This document shows positions 35,182 through 47,119 of a DNA stretch of 64,000 bases, in pieces (positions within the stretch are counted from its first letter, which is position 1; each line of letters opens with the position of its first letter). The stretch spans positions 62,001 to 126,000 of the forward strand of contig JANATF010000023.1 in NCBI GenBank assembly GCA_029449245.1, written 5' to 3'. Both the position numbers and the translations under genes were made by a program. The notes beneath the pieces are model-generated. The model worked only from the letters and a program-made list of their open reading frames with translations, had not been told where the DNA came from and did not search any database. Source of the DNA: Mortierella alpina. Lineage: Eukaryota; Mortierellomycota; Mortierellomycetes; Mortierellales; Mortierellaceae.

Positions 35182-35788
35182 ATAGACAATATTGGAAAGG
35201 AAGCCCACAGGCCGATTGACATAAAAAAGAACTGTCATACACATGACAATCTCTCATAGACGACACTGTCATGAACAACACCTGCATTCATGTTGGGCGA
35301 GAGGGCAAGAGGGTCGCGACGGAAAACACGCCTTTTTGAGCAAAGGACGCTGAACCCCTCCGTCATTCAGAGCTGTGAATGGGAGGAAGGGGGGGGGGAA
35401 GGGGGACAAGGACCTTCAAACTCGCCTCCTGCGAGGTCAGCGAGACCTCCTTTATGTTGCGCCGATTATGCTCACAATTGGTCACAGCAGCAACTCCTTC
35501 TCCTCTCTTCCTCGCTCCCCCTTTTGCTTTGAGGACCTTGTATTTTTTTCTCTTTCTTTTTCGTTGGTGGTGAGAATGTGCCACTGCATGGCGGGAAACG
35601 GGGAACCACGCTAAGGGAGACCAAAAGCAAGGGACCACGAGTAGCTACCAGTCCTTGTCAACTGCTCTGTGCGATATAACAGCATGTCCTTTTCCTCCTC
35701 ATCTTTCGGCCTTTACCTCAATCAATCGTCCGTACCTTTCTCATTTCTTTTCCACCGCAAAACAACAGCAACAACAACAACCACAACA
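35182..35788. other. Upstream region of the small secreted protein gene
   Basis: No gene recognised. The last 30 bp are a CAA-rich leader, and short poly-G and poly-C runs occur near 35390. Confidence 0.5.
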
Positions 35789-36124
35789 ATGAAGCACTTC
35801 AGCGTCGCCACGGCACTATTGCTCCTCATGTCCCTTTCAGCATTGGTCCAGGGCGCACCGGCAGCGCCTGAAGGGGTTGGTGAGAACATCGCTACTCGGT
35901 CCTTTAACCCCCAGCCGATTGCACGTCCTGCTTCGGCGACACCCACTAGGTTGGTGCAAAGAAAGAGAGAGGATCATACAACCGCTTCGGCCAATGATTA
36001 TGACGCAGCTCCCACCGATGCCCCTGCTGAACCAACACCCGACGCTGGTTCTGGGGAATCGGGACATCGGACCGACAAGACTGCGGCAACGACGGCTGGA
36101 AGCCCGAATTCTACGCCCACTTAG
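35789..36124 (+). CDS. Small secreted protein with dibasic processing site
   Basis: 111 residues, no intron in the coding part. Residues 1-22 are a textbook signal peptide (KHFSVATALLLLMSLSALVQG, likely cut before APAAP). The mature part is Ala/Pro/Thr/Ser-rich, has no cysteine, and contains a Kex2-like site LVQRKR at about residues 60-65, so a propeptide of about 40 residues and a 46-residue product are possible. No known family. Such proteins may be wall-associated, peptide precursors or interaction factors; the sequence does not decide. Confidence 0.65.
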   Translation: MKHFSVATALLLLMSLSALVQGAPAAPEGVGENIATRSFNPQPIARPASATPTRLVQRKREDHTTASANDYDAAPTDAPAEPTPDAGSGESGHRTDKTAATTAGSPNSTPT

Positions 36125-36413
36125 TGCATTCTAGATAGATCATGTATAGAGTCGGGCAAAGCTGAATCCTTTGCCTTTCTGTATTTTTTATGGTTCACCT
36201 GTTACAAGTGGGGAAGGGACTGGTCCACCATGCCATCTACCCTTTCCCCAATATACCATTGATAGAAGAGAGAGGAAAGCGCTCATTACCATAAGCAATA
36301 TATAATCAAACCACGACAAATGATCCATCATCTCAAAAAAACATATTGAGATGATCAGGACGCGACGTTTTTTTTTATTTTTTTTATTCTTTTTGCAAAC
36401 TTTTGGGTTTTCC

Positions 36414-37907
36414 TCAAAAGACCTTGGACAGCACGGCAACCACAGCGCCTTTCAGCATCGCCACGTCGAGACCCTTGTACAAGGCCTTCCATCCTTGCTT
36501 CTCGACAATCTGTTTGCCTGCGTCCCATGAACTCGTGTACCGTCCGGGGCTAGCAATCATCCGGCGGTGGCAGATCGTGCTCAACGGGTACACAATCATG
36601 TTCACAGCCGAGGCCGCACCCCACACTACCACGTAGGCCGCTAGACCTGACAGCGCACCCTTCAGTCCTGAAGAAGAAGAAGTTCTGGAGGACCTCAGAA
36701 CGGTTGCGGTGAGGAGGCGTATGATGGACAGGGTCGCGAAGCGAGAGACAAATGTGCTGACAAGAACTGTGGAGAAGCCCTTGTAAAGACCCCAGTATCC
36801 TTCTGCGGCGACCGTGGATTGAAAGACGTCCTTGTGGCGGTTGTATTTGTAACTGAGAGTGTAATAGTAGTCGTTGGGCTCCTGAAGATCAGTCCTTTCC
36901 GTTGGGAGACGAGGAGCGGATCCTACTTTTGGCTCGTCGAGCCTGTCCTCCTTATGACCATCCTTCTTGTCCTCCTCCTCCGTCTTCTCGTCCTCGCCGT
37001 GATCAAACCACTCGACAGAGTCGCGAGGGGACGGCTCAGACTCGGAGGCTAGCAAGACCATGGATCCTGGCCCTGATCCTGCTGTCGATGAGTGGGTGTC
37101 CGTTTCATATGGCTTGTTACCACTCTCGGCTTCTGCTATGTTGCTACTGCTGCTGTTATGGCTGTCATCCTCGTCCAACGAAGCAGAAGGAAGGGAAGAG
37201 GAAGAACATGACTGGATGATCCTTCTAGGTTTTTGTCGCCGCGTCCGTCGAATCACGTCCGTGGCCATCTTGGTCTGCACGGTGGCCAGCGGATACACGA
37301 CTGCCAGTGCAACAGCGCTCATCAGCGTGCCCTCGACTGCCGAGCCCAGGATCCATGCTGCACTACCACAGACAGACAAGGAAGAAACGTCCAGGGGCCC
37401 TGTGATAGAGAGCCAAGCTCGGATGTCAAACAGTTTGCGGTGACGAAGACTACGCTCGATCCCGGCCTGGACCAGTAGACGCGCACACTCGGCCGAGTAA
37501 CCACGCCAGAGCGACCGTTGGCCCTCCTTCTCGACCAGGCGATAGAAACAGTCCTGCATGTCAGTGTATGGTAATTGTGCATAGGGGACGATAATGGAAC
37601 GGGGTGTGTTGTCATCATCATCGACGTCGTCGTCGTCGTCGTCGTTGCTTTTGTTATTCTCGTTCTCCTGGTCGTCAACTTGGTGCAGGCTACTGTTGTT
37701 GTCTAGCGATACACATGGGTGCTTGTGCGGTGTTGCTGTGGAAGAAGCGTGCGCAGAGTGGTGGGAAAGGGACTCTTCGCGGAGGTTGAGGATGATCTCG
37801 TCCTGGGTCTGCAGAAACAGGCGGATGCGGTCTGCCGGCGCGGTGAGGACGTTCAGGACCAACGGGCCGGTCAGACCCAAGCCCAGGTGGGAGCAGTTTG
37901 CGGGCAT
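36414..37907 (-). CDS. Divergent mitochondrial carrier (ADP/ATP carrier-like) with long insertions
   Basis: 497 residues from ATG 37907, well above the 300 typical for SLC25 carriers. Carrier signatures are recognisable: VLNVLTAPADRIRLFLQTQ, VYPLATVQTKMATDVI and VYPLSTICHRRMIASPGRY, each followed by the helix typical of carrier repeats (ending WDAGKQIVEKQGWKALYKGL and MLKG). The last repeat looks like ADP/ATP carriers but the nucleotide-binding RRRMMM is replaced by CHRRMI, so the substrate may differ. Two disordered acidic/Ser insertions (about residues 45-105 and 225-330) interrupt the loops. Probably an inner-membrane or other organelle-membrane carrier. No intron is visible. Confidence 0.8.
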   Translation of the reverse strand: MPANCSHLGLGLTGPLVLNVLTAPADRIRLFLQTQDEIILNLREESLSHHSAHASSTATPHKHPCVSLDNNSSLHQVDDQENENNKSNDDDDDDVDDDDNTPRSIIVPYAQLPYTDMQDCFYRLVEKEGQRSLWRGYSAECARLLVQAGIERSLRHRKLFDIRAWLSITGPLDVSSLSVCGSAAWILGSAVEGTLMSAVALAVVYPLATVQTKMATDVIRRTRRQKPRRIIQSCSSSSLPSASLDEDDSHNSSSSNIAEAESGNKPYETDTHSSTAGSGPGSMVLLASESEPSPRDSVEWFDHGEDEKTEEEDKKDGHKEDRLDEPKVGSAPRLPTERTDLQEPNDYYYTLSYKYNRHKDVFQSTVAAEGYWGLYKGFSTVLVSTFVSRFATLSIIRLLTATVLRSSRTSSSSGLKGALSGLAAYVVVWGAASAVNMIVYPLSTICHRRMIASPGRYTSSWDAGKQIVEKQGWKALYKGLDVAMLKGAVVAVLSKVF

Positions 37908-38775
37908 GGTTGCTTGGTGGGGGGTGTTGTTGTTCTTGGGTAGCGTAAGAGTGCCGTGTGTAGGTGTCAAGAGAGACGTGAAGTGTGTGTGTGTGTGTGT
38001 TGTATGAGAGAGAGAGAGAGCGTGTGTGGAGGATGGCTGGCGTGGGCTTATTTTTATGGCTCTGTTTCTTCGCAGTCACCACAGGGCATCCAAAAAGGGA
38101 ATTTCAGGCGACCCGCCTCTGCGAAAAAGGCAAAAACTTCTCCACGCACGCATTTCTTGCTCACTCCGATGTGTTCGCCAAGAGAAGAAGGGTCCGGCGG
38201 TTGGCGGGGGCAACCAAGGTAGAATATCGATGACGAACAACCGACAAGCACCATCCAGGAGCCTGGTTCCGACCCCGGGGAGGAGCAAATAAGGACATTT
38301 TTTTTTTCATCCTTCCGTTCTGACGCGCCCCGCCTTCCCAGTCGGGCTGAGCAAAAAGACGCGAGCGCAATGAACATCATTCTCAGCCAAAACACTTTCG
38401 CTGCCCAATATCTTATACAGGCAGCGCACAGAGGGCAAGACATGCCTCTCTTGCACGCTCTGTAATTCTTCCTCCTGCACTAGTGGACGAGTGCTCTTGA
38501 GCGGATTTATCGTTCACACCGCTGTCGGAGATGCGTTATGCCGAGGCTTATGTTCATTGCAACAGACATGGCTTGTGCAACCCTTCCAGCACGGCTCTGT
38601 GCGACACGAGAATCCCGTTTGTCCTCTTACTTTTGTGCCCCGCTATCCATGGCTACAGAGATGCAATGCAGGCTCGCCATCTCAGCAATCCCGAGGGAAC
38701 AGCTCTTTTGTTTTTTCTCATCATCTCGAGATTTGACACTCCTTCCATTCCGCCCTCCTTACTTTTGCATACGCC
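37908..38775. other. Divergent promoter region (carrier and monooxygenase)
   Basis: 868 bp between divergent genes. It holds a (GT)n tract at about 37984-38000 followed by (GA)n at 38007-38019 and a minus-strand AT-rich element (CATAAAAATAAG near 38050) that could serve as TATA for the carrier. No other gene. Confidence 0.55.
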
Positions 38776-40708
38776 ATGACCATGACAGCTCAGACGGGAC
38801 CCAAGGTGTTGATTGTGGGTGCTGGCCTTGGAGGTGTCACCTTGGCTATCCTTCTCGAAAAGGCTGGCGTGCCTTACGAGGTCTTTGAGCGCGCGACAAC
38901 AGTCAAGCCTCTGGGTAACAAGAGAGAAACACAAAGCGGGAATCAGAAAAAAGATACATACTCCTTTATGTTTTCAGGCCCTAACACCTCGCCCTTGAAC
39001 CAATTATCGATTATAGGATCCGCGTTGCATATTGGGCCTAAACTGCATCCTCTCTTTGAGCAGATTGGTGTCTACGATGAGTTTGTCGCTCTGTCCAAGC
39101 ATCTGATCGACGTCCGAGGCCACAATGAGAAACGCGAGTTTCTGAGATCGCTGGACTTTACGAACGCTGAAGCGATGTAAGTGCCCTGGAATAAGCTTGG
39201 GACAACATAGCTCTATTTTTGCCTACACCTGGTCTGATCTTGTTTCTGTTTTGTGTCTTTCTGCCTCTTCGTCTCGTAGGTCTGGATACAAAGAGTATAT
39301 TGTCGCTCGTCCAGCGCTGTACAGTCTGCTTTTGAAGCAAATCCCGCAAGAAAAGATCCATTTTGCCAAGCGGGTCCTTTCGCTTGTCCAGGGAGACGAT
39401 GGTGTCTTGATCCGGACCTCGGATGGTTCGACGCACGAGGGCGACATTGTTGTTGGTGCTGATGGGGCCTACAGTGCTATTCGTCAGAGTCTGTATGAGC
39501 GTTTGAACAAGGATCGACTCCTCCCTCAATCGGATCAGGAGCAGTTGCCCTTCAGCTGCACCTGCATCGTCGGCCAGACTAAGCCTTTGGATCCGGAAGA
39601 GTTTCCTCAGCTCAAGAATCCCATCTGCGAATTCTTTTCGACCCTTGGAGATAATAAGCCCTACTCGGTAAGTACCAATTTTTCATGTGGCGCTGGGTGC
39701 AGTGTTACATGGAATGGTGTCTATCTATACCAATAACGAACAATGATGGACCATGACCACAATAGTGGATGACTTTTACGACGGCGCAGAACACTATCTG
39801 CTGGATGGTGATTCACCATCTGGACAAGACAACCAGCAGAGCTGCCGAGAATGATCCGTCTCGACAATCCGAAAACGCAGAGTGGGGACCCCTCGCAGCC
39901 CAGGCCATGTGTCAGCAAACCCGCGCCTTCCCCATCCCCGGTGGGAGCGGCTCGATGATACTAGGAGATTTGTTTGACAGGACCCCACAGGAACTCATTT
40001 CAAAAGTGATGTTGGAGGAAAAAGTCTTTGAGACTTGGTATGCAGGACGCACTGTTCTCTTGGGCGATGGTAAGTAGAGGAAAGGTTTTATTTGGCTCGG
40101 TCACTTTTGGTGGTTTATGTTCAGACAGCAAACTCACTTCCCATTTTGCCTCCCACTTGCGAGTTAGCATGCCACAAGTTGAACCCTTCCGGTGGACAAG
40201 GTATTGTAGATCCCCTTGTCTGTTCTAGGATTCGCTTTGACTCTGAAATCAGCTCGGTCTATTTCTCTCTTACGGTGTGATCCATGCAACATCTCACGCA
40301 CACACACTCTCTCTTCCTCTCCCGACCACAGGAGCTATAACTGCTATGCATGACGCTATGGCACTGGCCAACCTCATCTACACGTTGCCTCCTGTACCAT
40401 CGCAGGACGAGATCACACAGGTGTTTACCGAGTACAAAGCGGAGCGCTATCCGATCGTCCGTGCGGCCTTTGTCTCCAGCCAAGTACTCAGTTGGACCAT
40501 CGACAAGGGATTCAAGGGCGCAATTGCGCGGTTGGTGTCCAGGAACTTGCCCTATTGGCTGTGGAAAAAGTTTCTGGTCAAGGGAGCCAAGGAGCGACCT
40601 CAGGTCGGGTTTCTGCCAGAGAGAAAGAACATGGGAACCGTTGCTCCAGATGTGCAGCCCAGCTTCATTCGAGCCCAGGAGGCTAGGAAAAAAGCTTTGG
40701 CTGTGTAG
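38776..40708 (+). CDS. FAD-dependent monooxygenase (group A, UbiH/PHBH type)
   Basis: Six exons (38776-38914, 38978-39176, 39280-39667, 39766-40069, 40168-40200, 40332-40708) keep phase and give 479 residues. Three FAD/NAD(P)H fingerprints are present: VLIVGAGLGGVTLAILLEKA with a following acidic residue (residues 11-42), VVGADGAYSAIRQ (Asp near 174) and LLGDACHKLNPSGGQG (about 340-355), the last split over a 33-nt exon. The enzyme would hydroxylate or epoxidise an organic substrate using NAD(P)H and O2. The C-terminal basic tail (WKKFLVKGAKERP) suggests membrane contact but no clear span is seen. Substrate unknown; no biosynthetic cluster surrounds it. Donors and acceptors are standard. Confidence 0.92.
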
Positions 40709-42489
40709 ACGAGTGAGCCCCCCCCCCCGTGCCGCACATCATCACATGTGTAGCAACAGCGAGAGTAGGAGGTAGTATACATTAGGTCATGGAATAGAGC
40801 CGGTTTAGAGGAGTCTAGATCCGTGTTGTTTTGTAAGTTTTGAAGGAGCAATAGACGGGATTAGACGTTAACGCGACAGCAAAAGAACAGCATCATCCAA
40901 CATCCTAACCTAACGGCGTTCTGTCTGAAAGCGGTAAAAAAAATAAGTGTGATGTGATGAGGTTTTTTTTTTTTGGCTGAGGGCATCAGGATCACAATGG
41001 GCGTATGTGTGGCGAAGTGCAATCGATTGCTCTAGAGTCCAAAACTCCAAGACAAAGAACAAGGCGCGCCCAAGGCACACGAACGAAAAAAAAAAATCGC
41101 CTTCTTCTCTTGGTGATTGCGCTGTTCCCATGAGAGAAGCAGTATTGTACCAGGTTCTTGCCAGTCCGCGGGCTGTTTGTTGCAGCAACCTCCAAAGATG
41201 GATGAACGTTGAAAGGCCGGGCGGGGCCTCAAAAATGAAAATGAGTTTTTGGCGCGGGAGGGCGGAGAGGACGGGCGCGTTTGATTGGCTGCAGAGCGGT
41301 AATGAAATTTCATATGAGAGGTGTTTTTTTGATTGCAACAACTCTAAAAAAGTGTCCTGAATAAGAATCGGCGCCCCCCTGTGGTGGACCCTGGCCCGGC
41401 TGGAGCTGGGCTTGTGATCGTTTCTGACATTGTAGCAAGCAGAAGGAAAGGCAGCAGCACGGCGCGAGCTGAGGACGTGTTGGAGACACTGTGAGTGAGG
41501 GCGTCGGGCTGTTGTGGGTGCCATAAGGACGTGAGCAATTGTTTCAGGAGTCGAGTCGAGTAGGGAGATGGAGATGGTGCAGGGGGTTGTTGGCCAGGTA
41601 CTGTGGACTGCAGTAGGGCGCAAGGTTGCTGGAGTATATGAGTGTATGAGTGGTATCCGAGTGGGTGTAGTGCATGTGTATCTGCGCCTCGTAGGGTATC
41701 TTCTGAGATGGACTGAACAAGGGTTGTTTACTCTAATGCATGGAGCTAGAGGAAAAGGGAAATTTAATTTAGGTCCTTTTTAGCCGTTGGTGCCACTGTC
41801 CGATGGTGCGACGGGCAGAGGTGGTTGTCCGAGGAAGGAACAAACAACAACAATAGTAAAGAAAAGAGGGGCGACAGGAGGTAAGCAAGAGACGAGAGTC
41901 GTGCGCGCGTGGGTGGAGTGGGTGATGGCACTAGGCTGCTGTATCTGTAGCAGGCAACAGTCCACCACCGCTGCCCCTGCACCGTGCTAGGCTCTAGCAA
42001 GGTTGGCCTTTGTCTGCGGTCCCTTTCGGTCTCCCATTGGCTCCTTGTTTTATTACATGCCTATATACCTTTCTCTCGCTCCTGTCTCTGTCTCCCCTTT
42101 GTCCATCTCTCTTTTTCTCTTTCCCATCCCATCCCTCTTCATCCCTCTTCATCCCTCTCCATCCCTCTTCATCCCTCTCCATCCTTCTTCATCCCTCTTC
42201 ATCCCTCTTCATCCCATCTCCCTCACCCACTCCTCCTCTCGCCCCATTCCCCCTTCCCTCAGCCTCGGCCCCAGAGGTACTTCCCAACCAGTCATCGCGC
42301 TTCTCTCTGTCGCTCATCATCCCAGGCACAAGCACATTGACAGCTGAGGTAACGCCAGTAACACAACAAAGCGACCTGATGACAGCAACACAGGCGCCCG
42401 TGGACACACAAATCTGACCCTTCCTGCCCTCTTGCCTTCTAGCCTTCTAGTCCGGTAGACTTGGACCCCACCCGCCTCCAGACAGCACC
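40709..42489. other. Long upstream region of the second chitin synthase
   Basis: About 1.8 kb with no recognisable gene. It includes a poly-C run just after 40715, poly-T near 40963 and a strongly pyrimidine-rich last 450 bp containing the 10-bp repeat. Confidence 0.55.
42131..42210. repeat. 10-bp tandem repeat, eight units
   Basis: Eight consecutive copies of ATCCCTCTTC, three of them with one or two C/T changes, all pyrimidine apart from the leading A. It sits 280 bp before the chitin synthase ATG, in its promoter or leader. Confidence 0.9.
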
Positions 42490-45400
42490 ATGTCTCGCTA
42501 CAACAACAACCAATACCCCCCGCAGGCCGGGCCACCGCACCAGCAGCCCTACTACGCTGGCCCCCCCGCTCGCGCCCACACAAACAACTCGATGCGCTCG
42601 CCCACCTCGCCCAACATGAGCGGCGGCGGATACCCCCCACAGCAGCCCGTCGGCTACGGCGGCCCTGCTCCCGTGGGCTACAACCCCAACGTCGGCCACC
42701 AGGGCTACAACATGGACGATCACGATGGAGCTGGACTCATCAGCAACCAGGGCCACGCTGGCGGATACCCCCCCAACAACGCCGGATACCAGGGCGGCCC
42801 TATGCCCCGCTCCGTCTCCAAGCTCGACAGGGCTGCCACCATGAACCGCCGGGTAAGTTGCCAATGCTTTTATCGCGCAGATAGAGGGAGAGAGATGCTC
42901 AGGGAGATGGATAAAAAAGATCAAAGGGAAGTGAGGCTGTTTGTGAGCACAGTGTTATTGAAGGCATCGGAGAGGCGTTATTTTTGTCGCTGGAGAAACT
43001 GTCGCACCACATGGATATATATGGACAGCGGGCGAGCGGGAGACAAAGTGCTCTCAAGTCTGTTGGCCTTCTCTCCACTCTGCTTCCTTGCTTTTTTCAC
43101 TTTACTGTACTCGACTTGGACTTGATGCATGGCCTCGCGGTACTCTTGTCGCAGTATGCTATTTTCTTGGTGCATCGTCGCTCTTGCAGCTGTCAAATGG
43201 GGGGCGTACACAGATCTATTCTCGGGGACCATCTTCGCACTCTCTTTGCAGCAACACACTAACCTGGTTTTTTTTTGCTATGCCATAGTCGGTTTGCCAC
43301 GTGCCCCTGACAGAGGGAAACCTGGTCATGGACTGCCCGGTCCCCAGGCAGCTTCTCCAGAACGCACATTTCAAGGGTGAGCGCGAGTTCGAGTACATGC
43401 GCTACACCGCTGCTACCTGCGATCCCAACGACTTTTTCAAGGAGCGTTACACCCTTCGCCCTACCATCTATCGTCGCCAGACGGAGCTGTTTATCGTCAT
43501 GACCATGTACAACGAGGACGATGACCTCTTCATCAAGACCATGGGCTCCGTCATGAAGAACATTGCCCATCTATGCACACGCGCAAAGTCCAAGACCTGG
43601 GGCAAGGATGGTTGGAAGAAGGTCGTCGTCTGTGTCGTCGCTGACGGACGCAAAAAGTGCCATCCCCGTGTTCTCAAGGTCCTCGCCGCCATGGGTGCGT
43701 ACCAGGAGGGAATCGCAAAGGACACGGTCGCAGGCAAGCCCGTCACAGCCCACATCTACGAGTACACGACCCAGGTCATGGTCGACTCTGAACTCAAGAT
43801 GCGTGGTGCCGACCGTGGTATCGTGCCCGTCCAGATCCTCTTCTGTCTTAAGGAGCAAAACAAGAAGAAGCTCAACTCTCACCGCTGGTTCTTCAACGCC
43901 TTTGCTCCCCAGTTGAACCCCAACGTCTGCATCTTGCTCGATGTCGGAACCAAGCCCTCAGGAACGAGTATTTACCATCTGTGGAAGGCTTTTGACCGGG
44001 ATTCGTCCATTGGAGGTGCCTGCGGAGAAATTTGCGCGGATCTGGGTCCCAACTGCAGCAACCTGCTCAATCCCTTGGTCGCCTCCCAGAACTTTGAGTA
44101 CAAGATGTCCAACATCCTGGACAAGCCCCTCGAGTCCGTCTTTGGATACATTTCCGTCTTGCCAGGAGCCTTCTCCGCGTACCGCTACAAGGCCCTCAAG
44201 GATTCGTCCCCAGGAGTCGGACCCTTGTCATCGTACTTCAAGGGAGAAACGCTGCACACCTCTGGAGATGCCGGCATCTTCGAGTCCAACATGTACTTGG
44301 CTGAGGATCGTATTCTGTGCTTTGAGCTCGTCGCAAAGAAGAACGAGGCCTGGCTTCTCAAGTACGTCAAGTCGGCCAAGGCCGAGACCGATGTCCCCGA
44401 CTCGATCGGAGAGTTCATTTCCCAACGTCGTCGCTGGTTGAACGGATCGTTCTTTGCTGCCTTTTACTCACTCGCCCATTTCACCCGCATCCTGAGCTCT
44501 GGTCAGGGTGTTTTCCGAAAGTTCTTCTTGCTCTTTGAGTTCCTGTACAACGCCATCAACCTCGTCTTCAACTGGTTCTCGCTCGCCAACTTTTACCTCA
44601 CGTTCTACTTCCTGACCGTTGCTGCCAACAACAACAGCAACAAAGACTTTTCACCCTTTGGAGAATGGGGCGGACTCACGTTTGCAGTCCTGCGTCAGGT
44701 GTACTTGGCTGTCATCATTACCGTCTTTATTTGCTCGCTCGGAAATCGACCCCAGGGCTCTCGCATCATCTACATCCTCGCCATCTGCCTGTTCTCGCTC
44801 ATTATGGGTGTCATGCTCTACCTCGCTGCCGCTACAGTCTACACGGTGATCATGCCCCATTGGGGCAAGTACCGGGAAATGCTAGACTTGCTCAAGGTCC
44901 AAGGCCCGTTCCGAGACACGGTCATCTCGCTCATCTCCACCTATGGCCTGTACATCATCTCTTCGTTGATGCACTTTGAGCCTTGGCACATGTTGACTTC
45001 CTTCATCCCCTACCTATTCTTCCTCCCCGCCTACGTCAACATCTTGATGGTTTATGCGTTCTGCAACACCCACGATGTCTCTTGGGGTACCAAGGGAGAC
45101 AACAAGGCACCGGAGCTTGGAGGTGCCACCAAGGTCACCAAGGACGGTCAGGAAGTCATCAAGCTGGAAAAGCCCTCGAACCGGGAAGACATTGATGCCA
45201 TCTACCAGCTCAACATGCAGGAGCTCTCAGTCCGTCCTGAGGCTCTCAAGGAGAAGCGCGATGCAAAGACAAAGCAGGAAGATTACTACAAGATGTTTAG
45301 GACGCGTCTGGTCTTGACCTGGATGTTCTCGAACGCCGTCCTAGTCATTGTCATGACAGCCACCCAGAGCGGAGGCAACTTCCTCAAGAGGGACGATGCC

Positions 45401-45538
45401 GTGGCCACAGCACCCAACGACAAGAACGCCATGTTTAACCCATATCTGTCCATGATCTTCTGGAGCGTGGCTGCTCTCAGTGCGGTTCGCTTTGTTGGAT
45501 CCACCCTGTACCTCATCCTTCGGGCACTCTTTGGATAA
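42490..45538 (+). CDS. Chitin synthase, class I-III type
   Basis: Plasma-membrane chitin synthase. Exon 1 (42490-42852) encodes a 120-residue Pro/Gly/Tyr/Asn-rich tail. After a 436-nt intron (GTAAGT/TAG) exon 2 (43289-45538) encodes the rest; total 870 residues, phase 0, normal for the family. Motifs: [69 protein letters not shown] and [10 protein letters not shown] (QRRRW about residues 500-504), then a cluster of C-terminal membrane segments. The N-terminal chitin synthase domain rather than a cytochrome b5-like region separates it from the enzyme at the start of the window. It should deposit wall or septum chitin. Confidence 0.96.
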
Positions 45539-46274
45539 ATGCTAGCGCAATTTAAAACCTATTTTTTTATCTACTACTTCTCTTCCAACCTTTCTCCTCA
45601 TGTATTCAAGACTCTACCTCCAAACACAACATACCAACTATTTTTTTTCATTGTGAATAAAACCTCTCTACTATTTAAAGGTCTGTGCGGAGCGAGTTTG
45701 TATAACGCCTGGGCCGCCGGCGGGTGGTAGATTTAAAAGTTTTCTCTGTAGAAATTATAGCAAAATGGGGGACAAGAATTTGGCCCGCCAAAGCAGGTTT
45801 GGTCAGGTCAGGGGAAAGCAAATGCGCACGTAATAGGCAGACCACGAGTCAGTCAATAAGCGCGAAATGCACTGGTCGGTTCAGGTTCCATTACGCCAAC
45901 CTCCTCGCGCCCACATCTCACAGTAAAACTTCTTGAACAAATGATTCAACAAATGATTTCATCCACCCCACGGCACCTTAACGCTACAGCGTGTAGTTTC
46001 AACCACATTGTACCTAACCTCCGCTGATTCGATCACGTCGCCGAGCAGGTATCTAACCTGAACTTAATGGTGTACCTAATGGTGTACCTAAGAGATGGAG
46101 GCGAGTAGCGACAATATATGCGCACTGCTACGACTTGGATTTATTGGTCTTCCTCAAAAATAAAGTACATAAAAAAAAAAGAGTAGCGCTCTAGAAATGC
46201 TTACCCTGCAGCAGCGTGAGATGAGGAGCTGCTTCGACTTACTACCAATATTGCTGGGCACGTGGCGCAGAGTT

Positions 46275-46393
46275 CACAGTGGTTCAGGTGTCACTGTGGT
46301 CCAGGTGTCACTGCGGTTGAGACTGCACCGTGGTTCAGGCTTCACCGTGGTTCAGGCTTCACCGTGATTCAGACTTCACCGTGGTTCAGGCTT
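46275..46393. repeat. 17-bp minisatellite, seven units
   Basis: Seven head-to-tail copies with consensus CACCGTGGTTCAGGCTT. The first three units differ most and the last four are nearly identical, so expansion looks to have been at the right side. Confidence 0.9.
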
Positions 46394-46627
46394 TATTCTG
46401 GGCTAGATCACCGTGATGCTAATTCTGCCCGTGCGCGTGCTGGGTTCACTATGGTGAAATTAATAGTGTACATCGTGGTAGCGGTGGACCCCATCTCGCT
46501 GCTCGGGTAATCCTCGCGTCTCAGAAAAAAGGAGAGAGAATGATTCAAGTAGATATCATTATGGAGGGTTGTGAGCGCTTCGCGCTCCAGGATGGTGGCA
46601 CTACGCTTTGATTCGCGCAAGATGGCA

Positions 46628-46653
46628 GGGGGGGGGGGGGGGGGGGGGGGGGG
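46628..46653. repeat. Homopolymer of 26 G
   Basis: An uninterrupted run of 26 guanines. It could fold as G-quadruplex; the exact length is also the kind of thing sequencing gets wrong. Confidence 0.85.
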
Positions 46654-46842
46654 TAGTCGCGCTACCGTGCTCCGCTGCAGCTGCACGCGGCAGTAGTAGC
46701 TCGCAAGAGCTCGCGATATGGATTGCGGCACGTGCTCGGGCTCCGGGGGCTAGGGGACCTTTAAGAAACGTCCGACCTGATTTGTTTTCTTCCTTTACGC
46801 CCAAATGACAACTCTGTTTCGTCCCTTTTACGACCCTCTACG

Positions 46843-46850
46843 TATATAAA
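46843..46850 (+). promoter_or_regulatory. TATA box of the 47120 gene
   Basis: TATATAAA lies 277 bp before the ATG. The distance is long, so a leader intron is possible. Confidence 0.5.
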
Positions 46851-47119
46851 GAAGTCGCACCTCCCCGCTGATCTTCATTAACACACCTGATTCAACCTCA
46901 AGACTCTCGGCCTGCCACAATATTCTTGACTCTTGCAGCAACTACTTTCGCCACTATACAATCTCCCTCGCAAAATCTTCCACCCACGCTGCTGGTAGGC
47001 TACAGGATTGGATTTTTGTGATTTATTCAGGCTAGTTGTATTATAATTGTTACTGTATATCTAACCTTCTGTCAACCGCCCTCTGCACTCCCCCTACTGT
47101 ACGAGTTGTAGGTCTCAAG

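Larger units (their letters stand above)
45539..47119. other. Repeat-bearing intergenic region
   Basis: About 1.6 kb without a recognisable gene. It contains a 17-bp minisatellite, a 26-G run, GC-rich palindromic pieces around 46570-46730 and, near its right end, a TATA box serving the secreted protein gene at 47120. Confidence 0.55.

Noticed and set aside
42978-43259. 93-codon minus-strand frame inside the chitin synthase intron
   Set aside because: No family resemblance and it sits wholly within a well-supported intron; most likely chance.
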